From contig CM070620.1 of assembly GCA_036346255.1 (NCBI GenBank), forward strand, positions 62,978,522-63,042,521: a stretch of 64,000 nucleotides of DNA, read 5' to 3'. A program made the position numbers and the translations under genes. The notes below the pieces were generated by a model that did not search any database, had not been told where the DNA came from, and was given only the letters and a program-made list of their open reading frames with translations. This document shows positions 35,328 to 47,555 of the stretch, in pieces (position 1 is the stretch's first letter; each line of letters starts with the position of its first letter). Origin of the DNA: Ampelocalamus luodianensis (Eukaryota; Streptophyta; Magnoliopsida; Poales; Poaceae).

Positions 35328-37256
35328 TATAACACCCCAAAGTGCTGTTACCAAAAGAAAATAAATAAAAGTTATGGTTTTATTAGATTTTCTGAAATTT
35401 GATAGAGTTTCATTGCTTTATTTGAATTTTTAAAATTTTAAAAGTCAAAATTTAAAAGTTATTTGATGTTCTTGAAGTTTTATTTGGTTGGATCTGAAAA
35501 AAAAATTAATTCTACAAGTTTCTGGAAATTTAAAAGCTTTTTCCTAAGTATCTTAAAGCCAAAACAATTTATTTTGCAAAATTAATAGCCAATTATGAAT
35601 TGGAACTATTTTTATTAAGTCCAAAATAAATAAGGGAATTTATGTGAATTTTCTCATAATTTTTGGATTTTATTTGCTATTTTCTAAAGCCTAATTGAAT
35701 TATCTGAATTAAATCAATTAAGAAATCAAAAGAAATCCTTAAACAGTGTTTTGGGCCGAATTTGGCTCAGCCCAATCTTTTCCCGCGCGCCTCCGGTCCA
35801 TTCGGCCCGCTCCTCCATGCGTTTAAACCCCGCACACATTTCAACCGTTGGATTGAAATCCAACAGCCAGAGCTCGATGTGACGTTCGGACGCCCGAACG
35901 CCCCATCTGGTTTCCACCGTTGGATCTCGATCCAACGATCCCGCGACCCCTTCTCCTCCCACACGTTCTCTCCCCCCCCCACCGTCAAATTTTAATAGGA
36001 CGGCCAACAAAACCCTGGCCACGTCACCTTTCTTCCTCCTTCCCCTTTCTTCCTCGCGTAACGCCGCACCCGAGCCGCCATTAGCGCCCAAGAAAAGCTC
36101 CACCTCTACCGTGATTTCCTCCCCTTCTCTGCCCCGAATCGCCTCTGCACCCTGAACCCAGCGCCCCCACCGACCCTTTCCCTCCCCTCGTCGTTTGGCC
36201 GGATTTTGCAAATCCTCGCCGACGGCCGCCACTTCTAGCGCCGCCTCCCTCGCCGCCGCATCCTCGGTGATGCCACCAACAGCTTCGCCACATCACCGCG
36301 CAGCCGGTGCTCGCCTCTGTTTCGCCAGAGAACCACGGGATCGTCTTCTTCGTTGACAACCGAAGCTCACCGCCGCAAAAGCCCACCGCCGCCGACCTTT
36401 CGGCCACGCCCGCTCGCATCTAAGGTAGCCACTAGATTCAGCACGTCCTTCTCTTTAGTTTGGTACCATCCGTGCGCCTCGCCGCGGCGTAAAATGCCGG
36501 CGAGGGTGGTCACCGGAGCTCCGCCGGTTTCGGCCTACGTGGCCTTCCCACCTCCTCGCCATCTCACCCCCTATGCACGTGGCATCCCTGTGGCGCCTAC
36601 ATGTCGCTGATGTGGCCATAACCACATCGACTCATTCTCTGGTCCACCGTGGACCAAGAACAAATTAGTGGACCCAGTCCATGAGCCCCAGGCCCACATG
36701 TCAGCAACCCAGCCCCTTTTTCTTTTGGAAATAATTCGGCTGGGAAAATCAAATTCCCTCGCTAACGTCATCTTGCGCAATATCTCGAATTTTCTTTACA
36801 AAGATAATTCCCAAAATTCAGAAAAACCTTAAATCCTATCATTTCATGTATTTTCAATCTTCCAGAGCTCATGTCTTTTGCATCCGAACTTCGATTTAGG
36901 TGATTCAAATTTCTAAATTTGTCTAAATTCAAGATATAGCTAACCAAACCAAAATTATTTAATTTGGAGTTCATTTGAATTGTTATTTGAATTTTATTTG
37001 AATTTTATTTGAATTTGGCTTATTTCGCGATTAGATTTCGACGACTTTAGAGATTCAGATTTCGACGCCGTTTGAAGAGCACATAAGAGGATTGATTTTG
37101 ACTGTATGATCATCGTGATTGTTCGCTTGGACTACCTGAAGAAAGTACTTGTGAGTACTAGGTGACCTGTTAAGGAAAACAACACCACCTCCGTACCAGG
37201 TGATCTGTTAAGGAAAACAACATCACCTCGTCAACGAAGGCAAGTTATACCCTTGA
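35328..37256 (+). repeat. Element F 3' LTR, first part
   Basis: Close match to 30065-32156 with small indels, for example a shorter GC-rich segment around 36140-36230. It ends at CTTGA (37252-37256), the left copy of the TSD made by element G. Confidence 0.9.
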
Positions 37257-39797
37257 TGTCAAACCCGGGAGCGAAGGATCCCGAATTCTCTGTGTTCATA
37301 CACTGGTCCAGGATTTCCAGTGTACACAATCTCACAAAATGGATATCACAATCATATCACGAAATCGTAAATAACATTAAGTAATCAAATGTTTAATACA
37401 AATGAGTCTGAACAACAATATCAAATATCAAATGAATAACACAGCGGGACCATAATAATATAAGTGAGCCACACGATGCGCCACGTGCAATCGCTGCAGG
37501 TCAAGGCCTACTGCATCGATCCTCACCGTTGGGGAAAAAGTCTTCTCCTGAATAAGATTTATTCAGCAAGAGTGAGCACAACTTCCGTGCTCGCAAGCTA
37601 CACCCAATATTGAATGAAAATGCATGCATAAGGTAACAAGTGAATAAGGCAGGGGTTGTTTTGCTTAAAGCAACATTTTCAGTTTAAATATCCATAGTAA
37701 TTTCTAAGGCCATTTTCATATCATAACTAAAATCAGATTTTAAAATGACAATGTTGTAATATGGATAACCTCCAATGAATAAGTGAATGATACCCTCCTA
37801 ACACTTGGCTTCCCGCCTAATTTTACACAAGGATTAACCATCCTTAGACATTTGATAAAACAGTTTTAAAACCAAAAATAAATCTAACTTTAAGTGGCCT
37901 TGCTAGCATGTCCATGACCGCGGACGCGGCTATTCGAATAGTTTCTACTCTGCAGAGTTGGTACAAGTTTACCCACACGAGATGACATGCTTATTATGTT
38001 GGCCAAAGCACGCTTCCATAGGCGTGTGACTGAGCAATTATCATGAGGCTTTTACAATGTTCTGTCCTAGTGTACTCATACCCGCTAAGGTTTCGCCCCT
38101 TTGGACTAACCGTCCTCCGGAAGCCCCCTCTTGCGCCAAGTGGGAATAAAAGTCTAACCGACACTCACACAATCAACATTACATAAATACACTAAAACAT
38201 TACAAATTAATTAGCCAAATCCTTCCCATACACGACATGTGGTGGTACAGCATAGCAATAAACGGCTCAAAGACCGGTCCTCAATCGACTTGGGCGTCAT
38301 TCCTACAAACCATGGGCCTTAATCTTAACCAGATTAATCCCGTGCATAAACCTGCACCCACCATTCCAACCAATTCGCCCAAGTCCAAACCCATTTTTGA
38401 TTTTATTTTGAGTAAAACTCTCTTTATAAATTCATGTGGTAAAACAATACCACCATGTCAAGTTTGAAACAAATTTGTAAGAGATTTGGCTAAACCTTCC
38501 CAAATTCTTTAAGTGTGAACTAAGCCTGGCTAAGCATATGACTAGTTTTGATAATATTTTGTCTATGGTGTCAAGGCAGTCAAGTACATTATTCAAATTG
38601 GCCATACAATGAAATATTGGAGTAACTATATATAAAACAGGACATTGAAATATTTATACAAACATATGCATGCATTAAATAATTTAAAAACTGAAAATAA
38701 CTTAAAAATATTGGGAGCAATATGATCAATAGTGTAACTTGCCTTCGTTGACGTACTGGGAGTCTAAGTCTTCGGGTTGGTCGAACTCTCCGGAGTCGTC
38801 ATAGTCTATACGCGAAAATACGACAAATTCAAATTAAAATTCAAATAAATTCAAAAACTCAGCTCAAACTAACTCCAAATTGAAATATTTTGGCTTAGTT
38901 AGCTAGATTATAATTTTATACAATTTTTGCAACTTGAATCACCCAATTTGGAGTTTAGATGCAAAAGTTATGAATTTTTGAAGGTTAAATCAATTTAAAA
39001 CCTAAATTCTGAGTTTATTAGATTTTTTGGATTTATTTTTCTAAAGGAAAATCTAATTATTGCGCACTGATGACGTCAGCGCTGAAATATTTAGAATTTT
39101 AAAGAATTTTCGACACGTGTCATAGACACGGCTCAGGGTGGACGGGTTCCACCGAGCCAAGGGAAAGCCGGCGCGGTGGACCCGCCACGCGGATGCTGAC
39201 CCGGCGGCCACGCGGCCTTTGCGCGCTGAGGTGGCGCTACGTGGCAGCCACGTGGTTGGGCCACGTCAGCTGCAAGCCAGCGGCGGCTCGGCCGCGGGCT
39301 CACCGACGAACGGTGGCGCGGCGGCGGGAGTGGGTGACGCTAACGGAGAGAGAAGGGCACGGGGGTTAACATGCGCACCAAATGGTCACCTGAGGCGGCG
39401 GCGATAGCCGACGGCGAAGGAGAAGGCAGCGACGCTGTTCGAGTCGTGGCAGCGAGGTGGTTCGGGCGGTGTTCCGGCGAAGCTAGTGCGCGCACGAGGT
39501 AGGCCTAGGGGCGGTGATGCTAGTGGTGTCGTCGGTGAGGCATGGGCGTCGACGGTGGTGGCGAAATCGTCGACCAAAGCTGGCGGCGGCTGGCGGGGAA
39601 AAACCTTGATTGTGGCCAGAGAAGAGGAGGGGAGGGACTTAATAAAATTATTTCCAACTTTATGTTGGCTTTTAATTTTGCAAGTAAATTTGTTTTGACT
39701 TTAAAATAATTATAAATAGCTTTTAAAAATTCTAGAAAATTCCACAAACATAAATAAATTTTAATTTTTACTGAAATTTGAAATTTGGCCTGTTACA
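37257..39797 (-). repeat. Element G 3' LTR with internal deletion
   Basis: Homologous to the split 5' LTR. It jumps from GAGGGGAGGG at about 39635 straight to ACTTAATAAAATT, which in the 5' LTR are separated by about 616 bp (47228-47555 plus 62978-63265). That missing piece holds the TATA box. In turn this copy keeps about 465 bp (38288-38752) that the 5' LTR lacks. It contains the CTATTCGAATAG palindrome near 37934. Confidence 0.9.
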
Positions 39798-39816
39798 AAC
39801 CTACCACCCTTAAGGG
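39798..39816 (-). other. Element G polypurine tract
   Basis: The minus strand reads CCCTTAAGGGTGGTAGGTT directly before the 3' LTR, matching the position and composition of element A's tract. Confidence 0.8.
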
Positions 39817-39833
39817 AATCTCGACGCCGAGAT

Positions 39834-41120
39834 TCAGACTTGGTCAGCAAACAGGTCGGGGTAGTTGGTCCTAAGGTCTTCTTCTTTCTCCCATGTGGCT
39901 TCACTCTCTAGGTGATGACTCCATTGCACTTTGTATGATCGAATGATCCTGCTCCTGGTAACACATTCCGCGACATCCAGAATCTTGATTGGTCGCTCCA
40001 CATAAGTGAGGTCTTCTTGGAGATCACAACTCTCCAGGAGGGTGTGGTCTTCTGGCACTCGGAGGCATTTCTTCAACTGTGACACATGGAAGACATTATG
40101 CACTGCTGACAAAGCTTCTGGTAGCTCAAGCTGATATGCAACTTCACCTCTTCTGGCTAGAATCTTGTATGGTCCCACAAATCTGGGTGCAAGTTTTTCT
40201 TTTGTCCGAAATCTTCTTACTCCTCTGAGTGGAGTAACTCTGAGATAGACAAAGTCTCCTACCTCAAAGTTTAATTCCCTCCGACGGTTATCAGCATAAC
40301 TCTTTTGTCGAGATTGTGCCACTCTCAGGTGTTCTTTTATGGCTTTTACCTTACTTTCAGCATCTTTGATCAACTCAGGTCCAAAGAGCTGATGTTCTCC
40401 TACTTCATCCCATAGGAGTGGAGTTCTGCACTTTCTGCCATACAAAACTTCAAATGGAGTCATTTGCAAACTGGCTTGATAGCTATTGTTATACGAGAAT
40501 TCTACATACGATAAATTCTTGTCCCAGCTTTGTCCATAGTCTAGGGCACAGGCCCGAAGCATATCTTCAAGAACCTGGTTAGTGTGTTCCGTCTGACCAT
40601 ATGTCTGGGGATGATAGGCTGTACTGAAATTGAGTTTGGTGCCTAAGGCTTCATGCAGACTCTGCCAGAATCTTGATGTAAACTGGGAACCTCTGTCGGA
40701 CATGATCTTCTTGGGTACTCCGTGTAGACAAACAATCCTGGCCACATACAATTCTGCTAACTGACTGCTTCTGTATGTAGTCTTGACGGGGATGAAGTGA
40801 GTTACTTTGGTCAACCGATCAATTATCACCCAGATAGAATCATATCCTGATTGGGTCCTAGGAAGTCCGGTAATGAAGTCCATGCCGATTTCTTCCCACT
40901 TCCATTCTGGAATTGGTAATGGCTGCAACAATCCAGCTGGTCTCTGATGTTCTGCCTTAACTCGCTGACACACATCACAGCGGGCGACAAACTCAGCTAT
41001 CTCCCGCCTCATGCTGACCCACCAATATTTTTCCTTTAGATCTAGGTACATCTTGGTGCTTCCGGGGTGAATGGAGTAAGGCGATTCATGAGCCTCCTTC
41101 AGAATTGACTGTTTTAACTC
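39834..41120 (-). pseudogene. Element G integrase and chromodomain
   Basis: A long open frame downstream of an in-frame TAG at 41121-41123. It begins with the integrase zinc region (HPGSTKMYLDLKEKYWW, CDVCQ). The catalytic core follows: GMDFITGLPRTQSGYDSIWV with the first Asp, SDRGSQFTS with the second Asp, and HPQTYGQTEHTNQVLE with the Glu. All three catalytic residues are present. FHVSQLKKCLRVP and then a chromodomain with YKVQWSHHLESEATWEKE end the protein at LFADQV. It joins viral-style cDNA to the genome, and the chromodomain probably biases target choice. The upstream stop would truncate the polyprotein before integrase. Confidence 0.93.
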
Positions 41121-42281
41121 CTACTGGTCAGGCACACAAATGCGGTTCCCAAACCATACAGTTCCTTGTTCATCTTCAGCGAATCCTGGAGCCTTGCCTC
41201 TTCGCATATTCTTCTTGATCTCCTTGATGTCTTCATCTTCTAGCTGTTTTTCTCTGATCTGACTTTGAAGAGTTGGTTGTACTTCCAAAGCATTCACACA
41301 ACCTTGATTGACAATCTCCAAGTTCAGACGCTTCAATTCTTCATGCAGTTCGGGCTGATCCTTCTGCACCATAATGGTGTTGCAATAAGCTTTTCTGCTC
41401 AGGGCATCTGCAATTACATTTGCTTTGCCTGGATGGTAGTGAATTCCGAGATCATAATCCTTTATCAGCTCCAGCCATCTTCTCTGTCGAAGGTTTAGTT
41501 CTGCTTGCGTGAAGATGTATTTCAGACTCTTGTGATCCGTGAAAATCTCACAGCGATTACCAATGAGATAATGCCGCCAGATCTTCAAAGCATGCAGAAT
41601 CGCTGCTAACTCAAGGTCATGTGTCGGGTAATTCCCTTCATGTGGCCTCAACTGCCTGGATGCATAAGCCATTACTTTGCCTTCCTGCATTAACACACAT
41701 CCGAGACCTTGACGGGGTGCGTCGCAGAAAATCTCGAAATCCTTACGAATATCAGGTAGGACTAGCACAGGTGCTGAGACTAGCCTCTTCTTCAGGTCTT
41801 GGAAACTTTCTTCACAAGCATCTGTCCATTCAAATTTCTTTTCTTTCTTTAGAAGTTGTGTCATAGGTCTTGCAATCTTAGAGAAATTTTCAATAAACCT
41901 GCGGTAATAGCCTGCTAGTCCAAGGAAACTTCTCACCTCGGTGACTGTCCTAGGTTGCTTCCAATCCGTTACTGCTTCAACCTTGGCAGGATCTACTGCA
42001 ATTCCTCCCGCTGACACAATATGTCCAAGGAATGCCACTTGACTTAGCCAAAATTCACTTTTGCTGAATTTGACATAAAGCTGGTGCTCCCTGAGCTTGC
42101 CTAGTATCATTCTGAGATGCTTCTCATGTTCTTCTTCATCCTTCGAGTAGATGAGAATGTCATCGATGAAAACAACCACGAACTTATCTAAGAATTCTAT
42201 GAACACTTTGTTCATCATATTCATGAAGTAAGCAGGGGCGTTCGTCAAACCGAAAGACATCACTGTAAACTCGCATACCAA
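41121..42281 (-). pseudogene. Element G RT palm/thumb and RNase H
   Basis: An open frame of 386 codons. FGLTNAPAYFMNMMNKVF and FVVVFIDDILIYSK give the intact polymerase FIDD active site. FLGHIVSAGGIAVDPAKV and the connection region follow. RNase H comes next, with IFCDAPRQGLGCVL (Asp kept, the usual Ser replaced by Pro), HDLELAAILHALKIW, FTDHKSLKYIF and ADALSRKA. The linker to integrase ends at the TAG at 41121. A frameshift near 42290-42320 separates it from the RT N-terminal part. Confidence 0.92.
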
Positions 42282-42552
42282 TATCCGTAGTAAAGTTGTC
42301 TTGGGATATCTTACGTCCGATCTTCAGTTGGTGATAGCCAGATCTCAAATCAATCTTCGAGAAGACACTTGCTCCTTTCAGCTGATCGAACAGATCATCG
42401 ATCCTGGGTAATGGATACTTGTTCTTGATCGTCACCTCGTTGAGTGATCTGTAATCTACACACATCCTCATACTATTGTCCTTTTTCTTGACAAACAGTA
42501 CTGGTGCTCCCCAAGGTGATGAGCTGGATCGGATGTACCCTTTTCTTCGCAA
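42184..42552 (-). pseudogene. Element G RT fingers segment
   Basis: It reads YIRSSSSPWGAPVLFVKKKD, then CVDYRSLNEVTIKNKYPLPR with the first catalytic Asp, and SKIDLRSGYHQLK. It then runs out of frame into unrelated residues. The preceding codon block ends in a TAA at 42553-42555, in the same frame as the upstream protease piece. The break is thus a single nonsense change at the start and a frameshift at the end. Confidence 0.9.
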
Positions 42553-43536
42553 TTATTCAATCTGTTTCTTCAATTCTGCTAACTCATTGGCTGGCATTCT
42601 ATAGGGTCGCTTCGATATTGGAGCTGTCCCAGGGACTAAGTCAATTAAGAACATTATGTCCCTATCCGGTGGCATACCAGGTAGATCATCAGGGAAAACA
42701 TCGGGGTATTCTCGCACTACAGGTATGTCTTCAAGCTTTACTTCCTTCAAGCTGGTGAGGATGGAACTTCCTTTGGTACAGGTCTTGGGTTTGAATTCGA
42801 CTGATATTCCTTCTCCATTGGTAAGGGTGATGGACCTGTTGGCACAGTCTATTTTTCCATGGTTCTTGGCTAACCAATCCATTCCAAGAATGACATCCAA
42901 ACCTTGGGAATGCAAGACTATCAAGTCTGCCCGGAAGGACACTTCGGATATTTCAAGGGTGAGGTTCGGGCATAAAGAACTAGTCCTCATTTCTGAGCCC
43001 GGGGAATGGATTATCATAGGATTGGTCAAGGGGGATACAGGTAACCCATTTTTACCCACAAACTTATTTGATACAAAAGAATGCGAAGCTCTAGAATAAA
43101 ATAGAACTGAAGCTGGTATCGAGTTGACAAGGAACATACCAAGAACGACATCCGGTGCTGCCTGGGCTTCTTCAGCTATGACGTGGTTCACACGTCCCTT
43201 GATAAATTGACCTGTCGGCTTTAAAGTGCCGCCAGTGGCTGTTGCTCCTGGTGCTGACTTGGAAGATGCCGCTGCCTGCTGCTTCTTGGGGCATCTGTTG
43301 ACGTAGTGTCCTGTTTCATTGCAATGGAAACAGGTCACTCCTGTGGCTGAGGGAGCGGAGCTCTTCTGCTGATATTGCCCTCCAGTTGAAGTGTTGCGGA
43401 AGTTGGAGGTGTTGGGGTGCTGGTTCTGCACTGGGACTCTAGATGTGGAAGACTGGAACTTTCCACGCTGCGATGGCTGCTGCTGGATGAATCGAGGCAT
43501 AGGAAGGCCTCCTGCGTTAAACCTCTGAGCGGCCAT
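42553..43536 (-). pseudogene. Element G nucleocapsid knuckle, protease and RT entry
   Basis: It opens with gag's C-terminal part (MAAQRFNAGGLPMPRF), a glutamine/serine-rich linker and one zinc knuckle, CFHCNETGHYVNRC. The aspartic protease follows, but its active site reads FYSRASHSF where the family has DSGASHSF: Asp is Tyr at 43096-43098 and Gly is Arg. The protease would be inactive. LDVILGMDWLAKNHGKIDCA and the RT entry segment YRMPANELAELKKQIE complete the frame. Confidence 0.92.
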
Positions 43537-43553
43537 CCTCCGCTTGCGGTTCT

Positions 43554-44321
43554 CTATCTCCTGATGCTTTGCCTCCTACGGATCGCCTTGTCCACCAATT
43601 GCTGGAAGTCGGTGAAGTTCTGGGAGATCAGTTGGACGGAGATGTCATCATTCAGTCCCTCAAGGAACCTCTCCTGTCGATCTTCATCTCGGGCTACGTC
43701 AGCTGGGGCGTAGCGAGCCAGTTGATTGAACCGGTGTAAATACTCGCTCACCAAGCGACTGCCTTGGCGAAGTGCATGAAACTCCTTCTTCTTTAACGTC
43801 ATCATCCCGGCAGGGATGTGGGCATGGAGAAAAGCTCTCACGAACTCGTCCCATGAGATGTCCTGGGCATTGGCGTGGGAGATGCAGAAGTTGTCCCACC
43901 ACTCTGAAGCTGGTCCATTGAGCTGGTGAGAGGCGAACAGGACCCTCCCACGGTCGGTGCATTGTGCAATGTCCAGTTTCTTCCCGATCGCACGAAGCCA
44001 ATCGTCAGCATCCATTGGCTCGGTGCTGCTGGAAAAGGTCGGGGGATGCATGCGCATGAATTCTGACATGGTCACCCGTTGAGGAGGTTGTGCTGGTGCA
44101 TGAGTTGCGGCGGTGGCTGCTGCTGTGGCCTGGATGTTCTGGAAGTTGCTGAGCGACTGGGCCAGCAAGTCGATGAGATGGTTCTGGTTGGCCATCATTT
44201 GTTGCCAGTCAGGTCCAGCCGCTGGCGGTGGGGGAGGCTACTGGGTAGGCTGCTCCTGGTAGTCGGCGTTCTCGTTGCCCTGGCCTTGGGTACTACCGCT
44301 TCCAGTGCGAGTGTTCACCAT
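43554..44321 (-). pseudogene. Element G gag capsid
   Basis: The start codon is at 44321, beginning MVNTRTGSGSTQ, followed by a Q/P-rich segment with an in-frame TAG at 44238-44240. Capsid follows: DLLAQSLSNFQ, MRMHPPTFSSSTEPMDADDW, LRAIGKKLDIAQC, GPASEWWDNF and ISWDEFVRAFLHAHIPAGMM. It runs through YLHRFNQLARYAPADV to a one-base frameshift near 43576, beyond which the knuckle and protease frame begins. About 250 residues are recognisable, normal for chromoviral gag. It would assemble the particle that houses reverse transcription. Confidence 0.92.
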
Positions 44322-44538
44322 CTGCTGAATTTTCCAAAAGACTTAGGAAAGAGAAGAAAGGATAGCACTAAGGGGAACAAATTTATATCAGCCCAAAAAG
44401 CACACAAACACAAGACAAAGAATCAAAATTTTCTTTTTCAAAGTAGTTCTTTATTTTATTCATTGATTATGGCTACCACAGAAGGTTAGTAGCTCATAAT
44501 TCGTAGCTAACAAATGAAACTAAAGGGAAAGAATATAT

Positions 44539-45120
44539 CTATGGGGTGGATGGGGTGTAATCGGGGGAGTTGCAGGTACTGCCTTGGCCCGCCTTGTAGA
44601 GAGCCAATTCTGCTTCAGCTGCCTTCAGCTTCTCCGTGGCTTCTAATCTTCCCTAAACTAGATACAGCTCGTCCAGGGTGTTGCCATAGGCGTAATCCAT
44701 CGCCTTGGCTAAATCCACCTGATGGGTGATCTCCGGGGAATCTTCATTGTCTGTTGGGCTGAAAGCACTGCCTAGTCGGGTGGGGATATGCACGGGGTAG
44801 TAGTGGAATCCAGTATCCCGAAGGTGGAGGTCATAGGTATAGCGGAGTCTGCGAACAACCTCCCTTGCTGCGTCCTGGATGCCGTCAGTGAAGGTTTCCC
44901 GACGCAATGGGGCATCGAAGATGTGGAAGGCCGTATCATGCGCTAAGTTAGAGTAGAGGATAACCTCCACTCTCCAGCGCTCCTGTTGTCCCACGATATA
45001 CTTGTAACCTTCATACGTGGGTCTCTTCTTGAAGCTCAAATGCTGCATCATCTTCTACAGTATGTCGGACCATTCTCCAGCAAAGATTCCGTGGGAGATG
45101 CGGGTGGGTCTCTCGGCCAT
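44539..45120 (-). pseudogene. Element G pre-gag ORF of unknown function
   Basis: Starting at ATG 45120 (MAERPTRISHGIFAGEWSD), a 194-codon frame runs to 44539, interrupted only by in-frame TAG stops at 45055-45057 and 44653-44655. The body includes RPTYEGYKYIVGQQERWRVE, FTDGIQDAAREVVRRLRY and DSPEITHQVDLAKAMDYAYG. A C-terminal stretch (LEATEKLKAAEAELALYKAG) looks like a short coiled coil. It lies between PBS and gag, like the shorter ORF in element A. It has no motif of gag, pol or envelope that I recognise. The single open frame with only two stops argues for past selection on a protein. Confidence 0.65.
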
Positions 45121-45273
45121 CTACAATTTTAGAAGAGACAAAAGTTTAGAAATCTTTCAACAGAGAAAGGATGAGTAAGACTCTGGAAGACAGGTAAATA
45201 ATTTTAAATTTTTGAAAATAGTCCCTAATGGTTTTGCCATTTCTACCGTGGACCATGACCTACAGTCGATATG

Positions 45274-45285
45274 GCTCTGATACCA
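45274..45285 (-). other. Element G primer binding site (tRNA-iMet type)
   Basis: The minus strand reads TGGTATCAGAGC four bases inside the 5' LTR end (45290), an exact iMet-type site. Confidence 0.92.
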
Positions 45286-45289
45286 CTTT

Positions 45290-47555
45290 TGTCGAACCCG
45301 GGAGCGTAGGATCCCGAATTCTCTGTGTTCATACACCGGTCTAGGATTTCCAGTGTACACAGTCTCACAAAATAGATATCACAATCATATCACAAAATCG
45401 TAAATAACATTAAGTAATCAAATGTTTAATACAAATGAGTCTGAACAGCAATATCAAATATCAAATGAATAACATAACGAGAGCATAATAATATAAGTGA
45501 GCCACACGATGCGCCACAGGCAATCGTCTGGGTCGAAGGCCTACTCATCCTGATCCTCACCATCGGGGAAAAAGTCTTCTCCTGAATAAGATTTTTTCAG
45601 CAAGAGTGAGCACAACTTCCGTGCTCGCAAGCTACACCCAATATTGAATGAAAATGCATGCATAAGGTAACAAGTGAATAAGGCAGGGGTTGTTTTGCTT
45701 AAAGCAACATTTTCAGTTTAAATATCCATAGTAATTTCTAAGGCCATTTTCATATCATAACTAAAATCAGATTTTAAAATGACAATGTTGTAATATGGAT
45801 AACCTCCAATGAATAAGTGAAGGATACCCTCCTAACACTTGGCTTCCCGCCTAATTTTACACAAGGATTAACCATCCTTAGACATTTGATAAAACAGTTT
45901 TAAAACCAAAAATAAATCTAACTTTAAGTGGCCTTGCTAGCATGTCCATGACCGCGGACGCGGCTATTCGAATAGTTTCTACTCTGCAGAGTTGGTACAA
46001 CTTTACCCACACGAGATGACATGCTCATTATGTCGGCCAAAGCACGCTTCCATAGGCGTGTGACTGAGCAATTATCATGAGGCCTTTACAATGTTCTGTG
46101 CTAGTGTACTCATGCCCGCTAAGGTTTCGCCCCTTTGGACTAACCGTCCTCTGGAAGCCCCCTCTTGCGCCAAGTAGGAATAAAAGTCTAACCGACACTC
46201 ACACAATCAACATGACATAAATACACTAAAACATTACAAATTAATTAGCCAAATGCTGCCCATACAGGACATGTTGTGTTACGGTAAGACATAGCAATAA
46301 GCAGCTCAAAGACCGGTCCTCAATCGATTTACTGGGAGTTTAAATCTTCGGGTTGGTCGTACTCTCCGGAGTCGTCGTAGTCTATACGCGAAAATACGAT
46401 AAATTCAAATTCAAATTCAAATAAATTCAAAAACTCAGCTCAAACTAACTCTAAATTGAAATATTTTGTCTTAGTTAGTTAGATTACAATTTTATACAAT
46501 TTTTGCAACTTGAATCCCCCAATTTGGAGTTCAGATGCAAAAGTTATGAATTTTTGAAGTTTAAATCTATTTAAAACCTAAATTCTGAGTTTATTAGATT
46601 TTTTGGATTTATTTTTCTAAAGGAAAATCTAATTATTGCTCACTCATGATGTCAGTGCTGAAATATTCAGAATTTTAAAGAATTAAAGAATTTCTAACAC
46701 GTGGGTCCCACGTGTCATAGACACGGCTCAGGGTGGATGGGTTCCACCGAGCCAAGGGAAAGCCGGCGCGGTGGACCGGCCACGCGGGTGCTGACCCGGC
46801 AGCCACGCGGCCTTTGGGCGCTGAGGTGGCGCTGCATGGCAGCCATGTGGTTGGGCCACGTCAGCTGCAAGCCGGCGGCGGCTCGGCCGCGGGCTCGCCG
46901 ACGAACGATGGCGCGACGGCGGGAGTGGGTGACGCTAACGGAGAGAGAAGGGCACGGGGGTTAACATGCGCACCAAATGGTCACCTGAGGAGGCGGCGAT
47001 AGCCGGCGGCGAAGGAGAAGGCGGTGGCGCTGTTCGGGTCGTGGCGGCGAGGTGGTTCGGGTAGCGTTCCGGCGAAGCTGGTGCACGCACGAGGTAGGCC
47101 TAGGGGCGGTGATGCCGGTGGTGTCATCGGTGAGGCACGGGCGTCGACGGTGGCGGCGAAATCGTCGACCAAAGCTTGCGGCGGCCGGCGGGGAAAAACC
47201 TTGATTGTGGCCGGAGAAGAGGAGGGGAGGGGCTATGAGTCGGGGGAAAGAGATGAGTGCAGCGAGGGGCTCACCGTGCTCCTATTTATAGGGCGAGGGG
47301 AGCCCGTTAGGAGGAGATCGTGGGCGCAGTCATGGCGGCGGCGACGGTTTGGGTGCGCAGGCGTTCCGGCGTAGACTGGCGTGGAAAGAGGGGGGGTTAA
47401 GGGGAAAGTGGGGTGGTTGGGCCGCCGGCTTCGTGCGCATGTCACGTGGGACTCGCGGTGAACCTGGGCGACGGTTTTGACAGAGCTCCCACGTGGCGAA
47501 AATGGCGGCGGCGCAACTGAGTGGGGAAGAAAGGGGAGGAAGAAGGCGTGGGCGG
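45290..47555 (-). repeat. Element G 5' LTR, promoter-proximal part
   Basis: Runs from the LTR 3' end (plus strand TGTCGAACCC) to the element E insertion. GGCGG at 47551-47555 is the probable TSD of E. Compared with the 3' LTR it lacks about 465 bp at position 46329. It contains the conserved CTATTCGAATAG palindrome near 45963. The GC-rich 46690-47230 region resembles coding sequence on the plus strand, but the same frames occur in both LTRs. Confidence 0.9.
47280..47290 (-). promoter_or_regulatory. Element G LTR TATA box
   Basis: The minus strand reads CCTATAAATAG about 270 bp downstream of the element E insertion. The equivalent region is deleted from the 3' LTR, so this is the only copy of the core promoter. 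Confidence 0.65.

Larger units (their letters stand above)
30065..37256 (+). mobile_element. Element F: gag-only chromovirus derivative (continues at 63426)
   Basis: Has a 5' LTR, PBS, a 1.7-kb interior with gag zinc knuckles only, a polypurine tract and a 3' LTR. The 3' LTR is interrupted at 37256 by element G and resumes at 63426, continuing off the right edge. There is no protease, RT, RNase H or integrase, so it must be non-autonomous. Its LTR is related to those of G and I, which suggests a G-like element supplied the enzymes. F starts inside the Tat-type LTR H. Confidence 0.88.

Noticed and set aside
39138..39407. An 89-codon frame (MDGFHRAKGKPARW...) repeated at 46733-47002 with few changes
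   Set aside because: The repeat is simply the LTR pair of element G. The frame is antisense to the element and similarity between LTRs does not show coding constraint.
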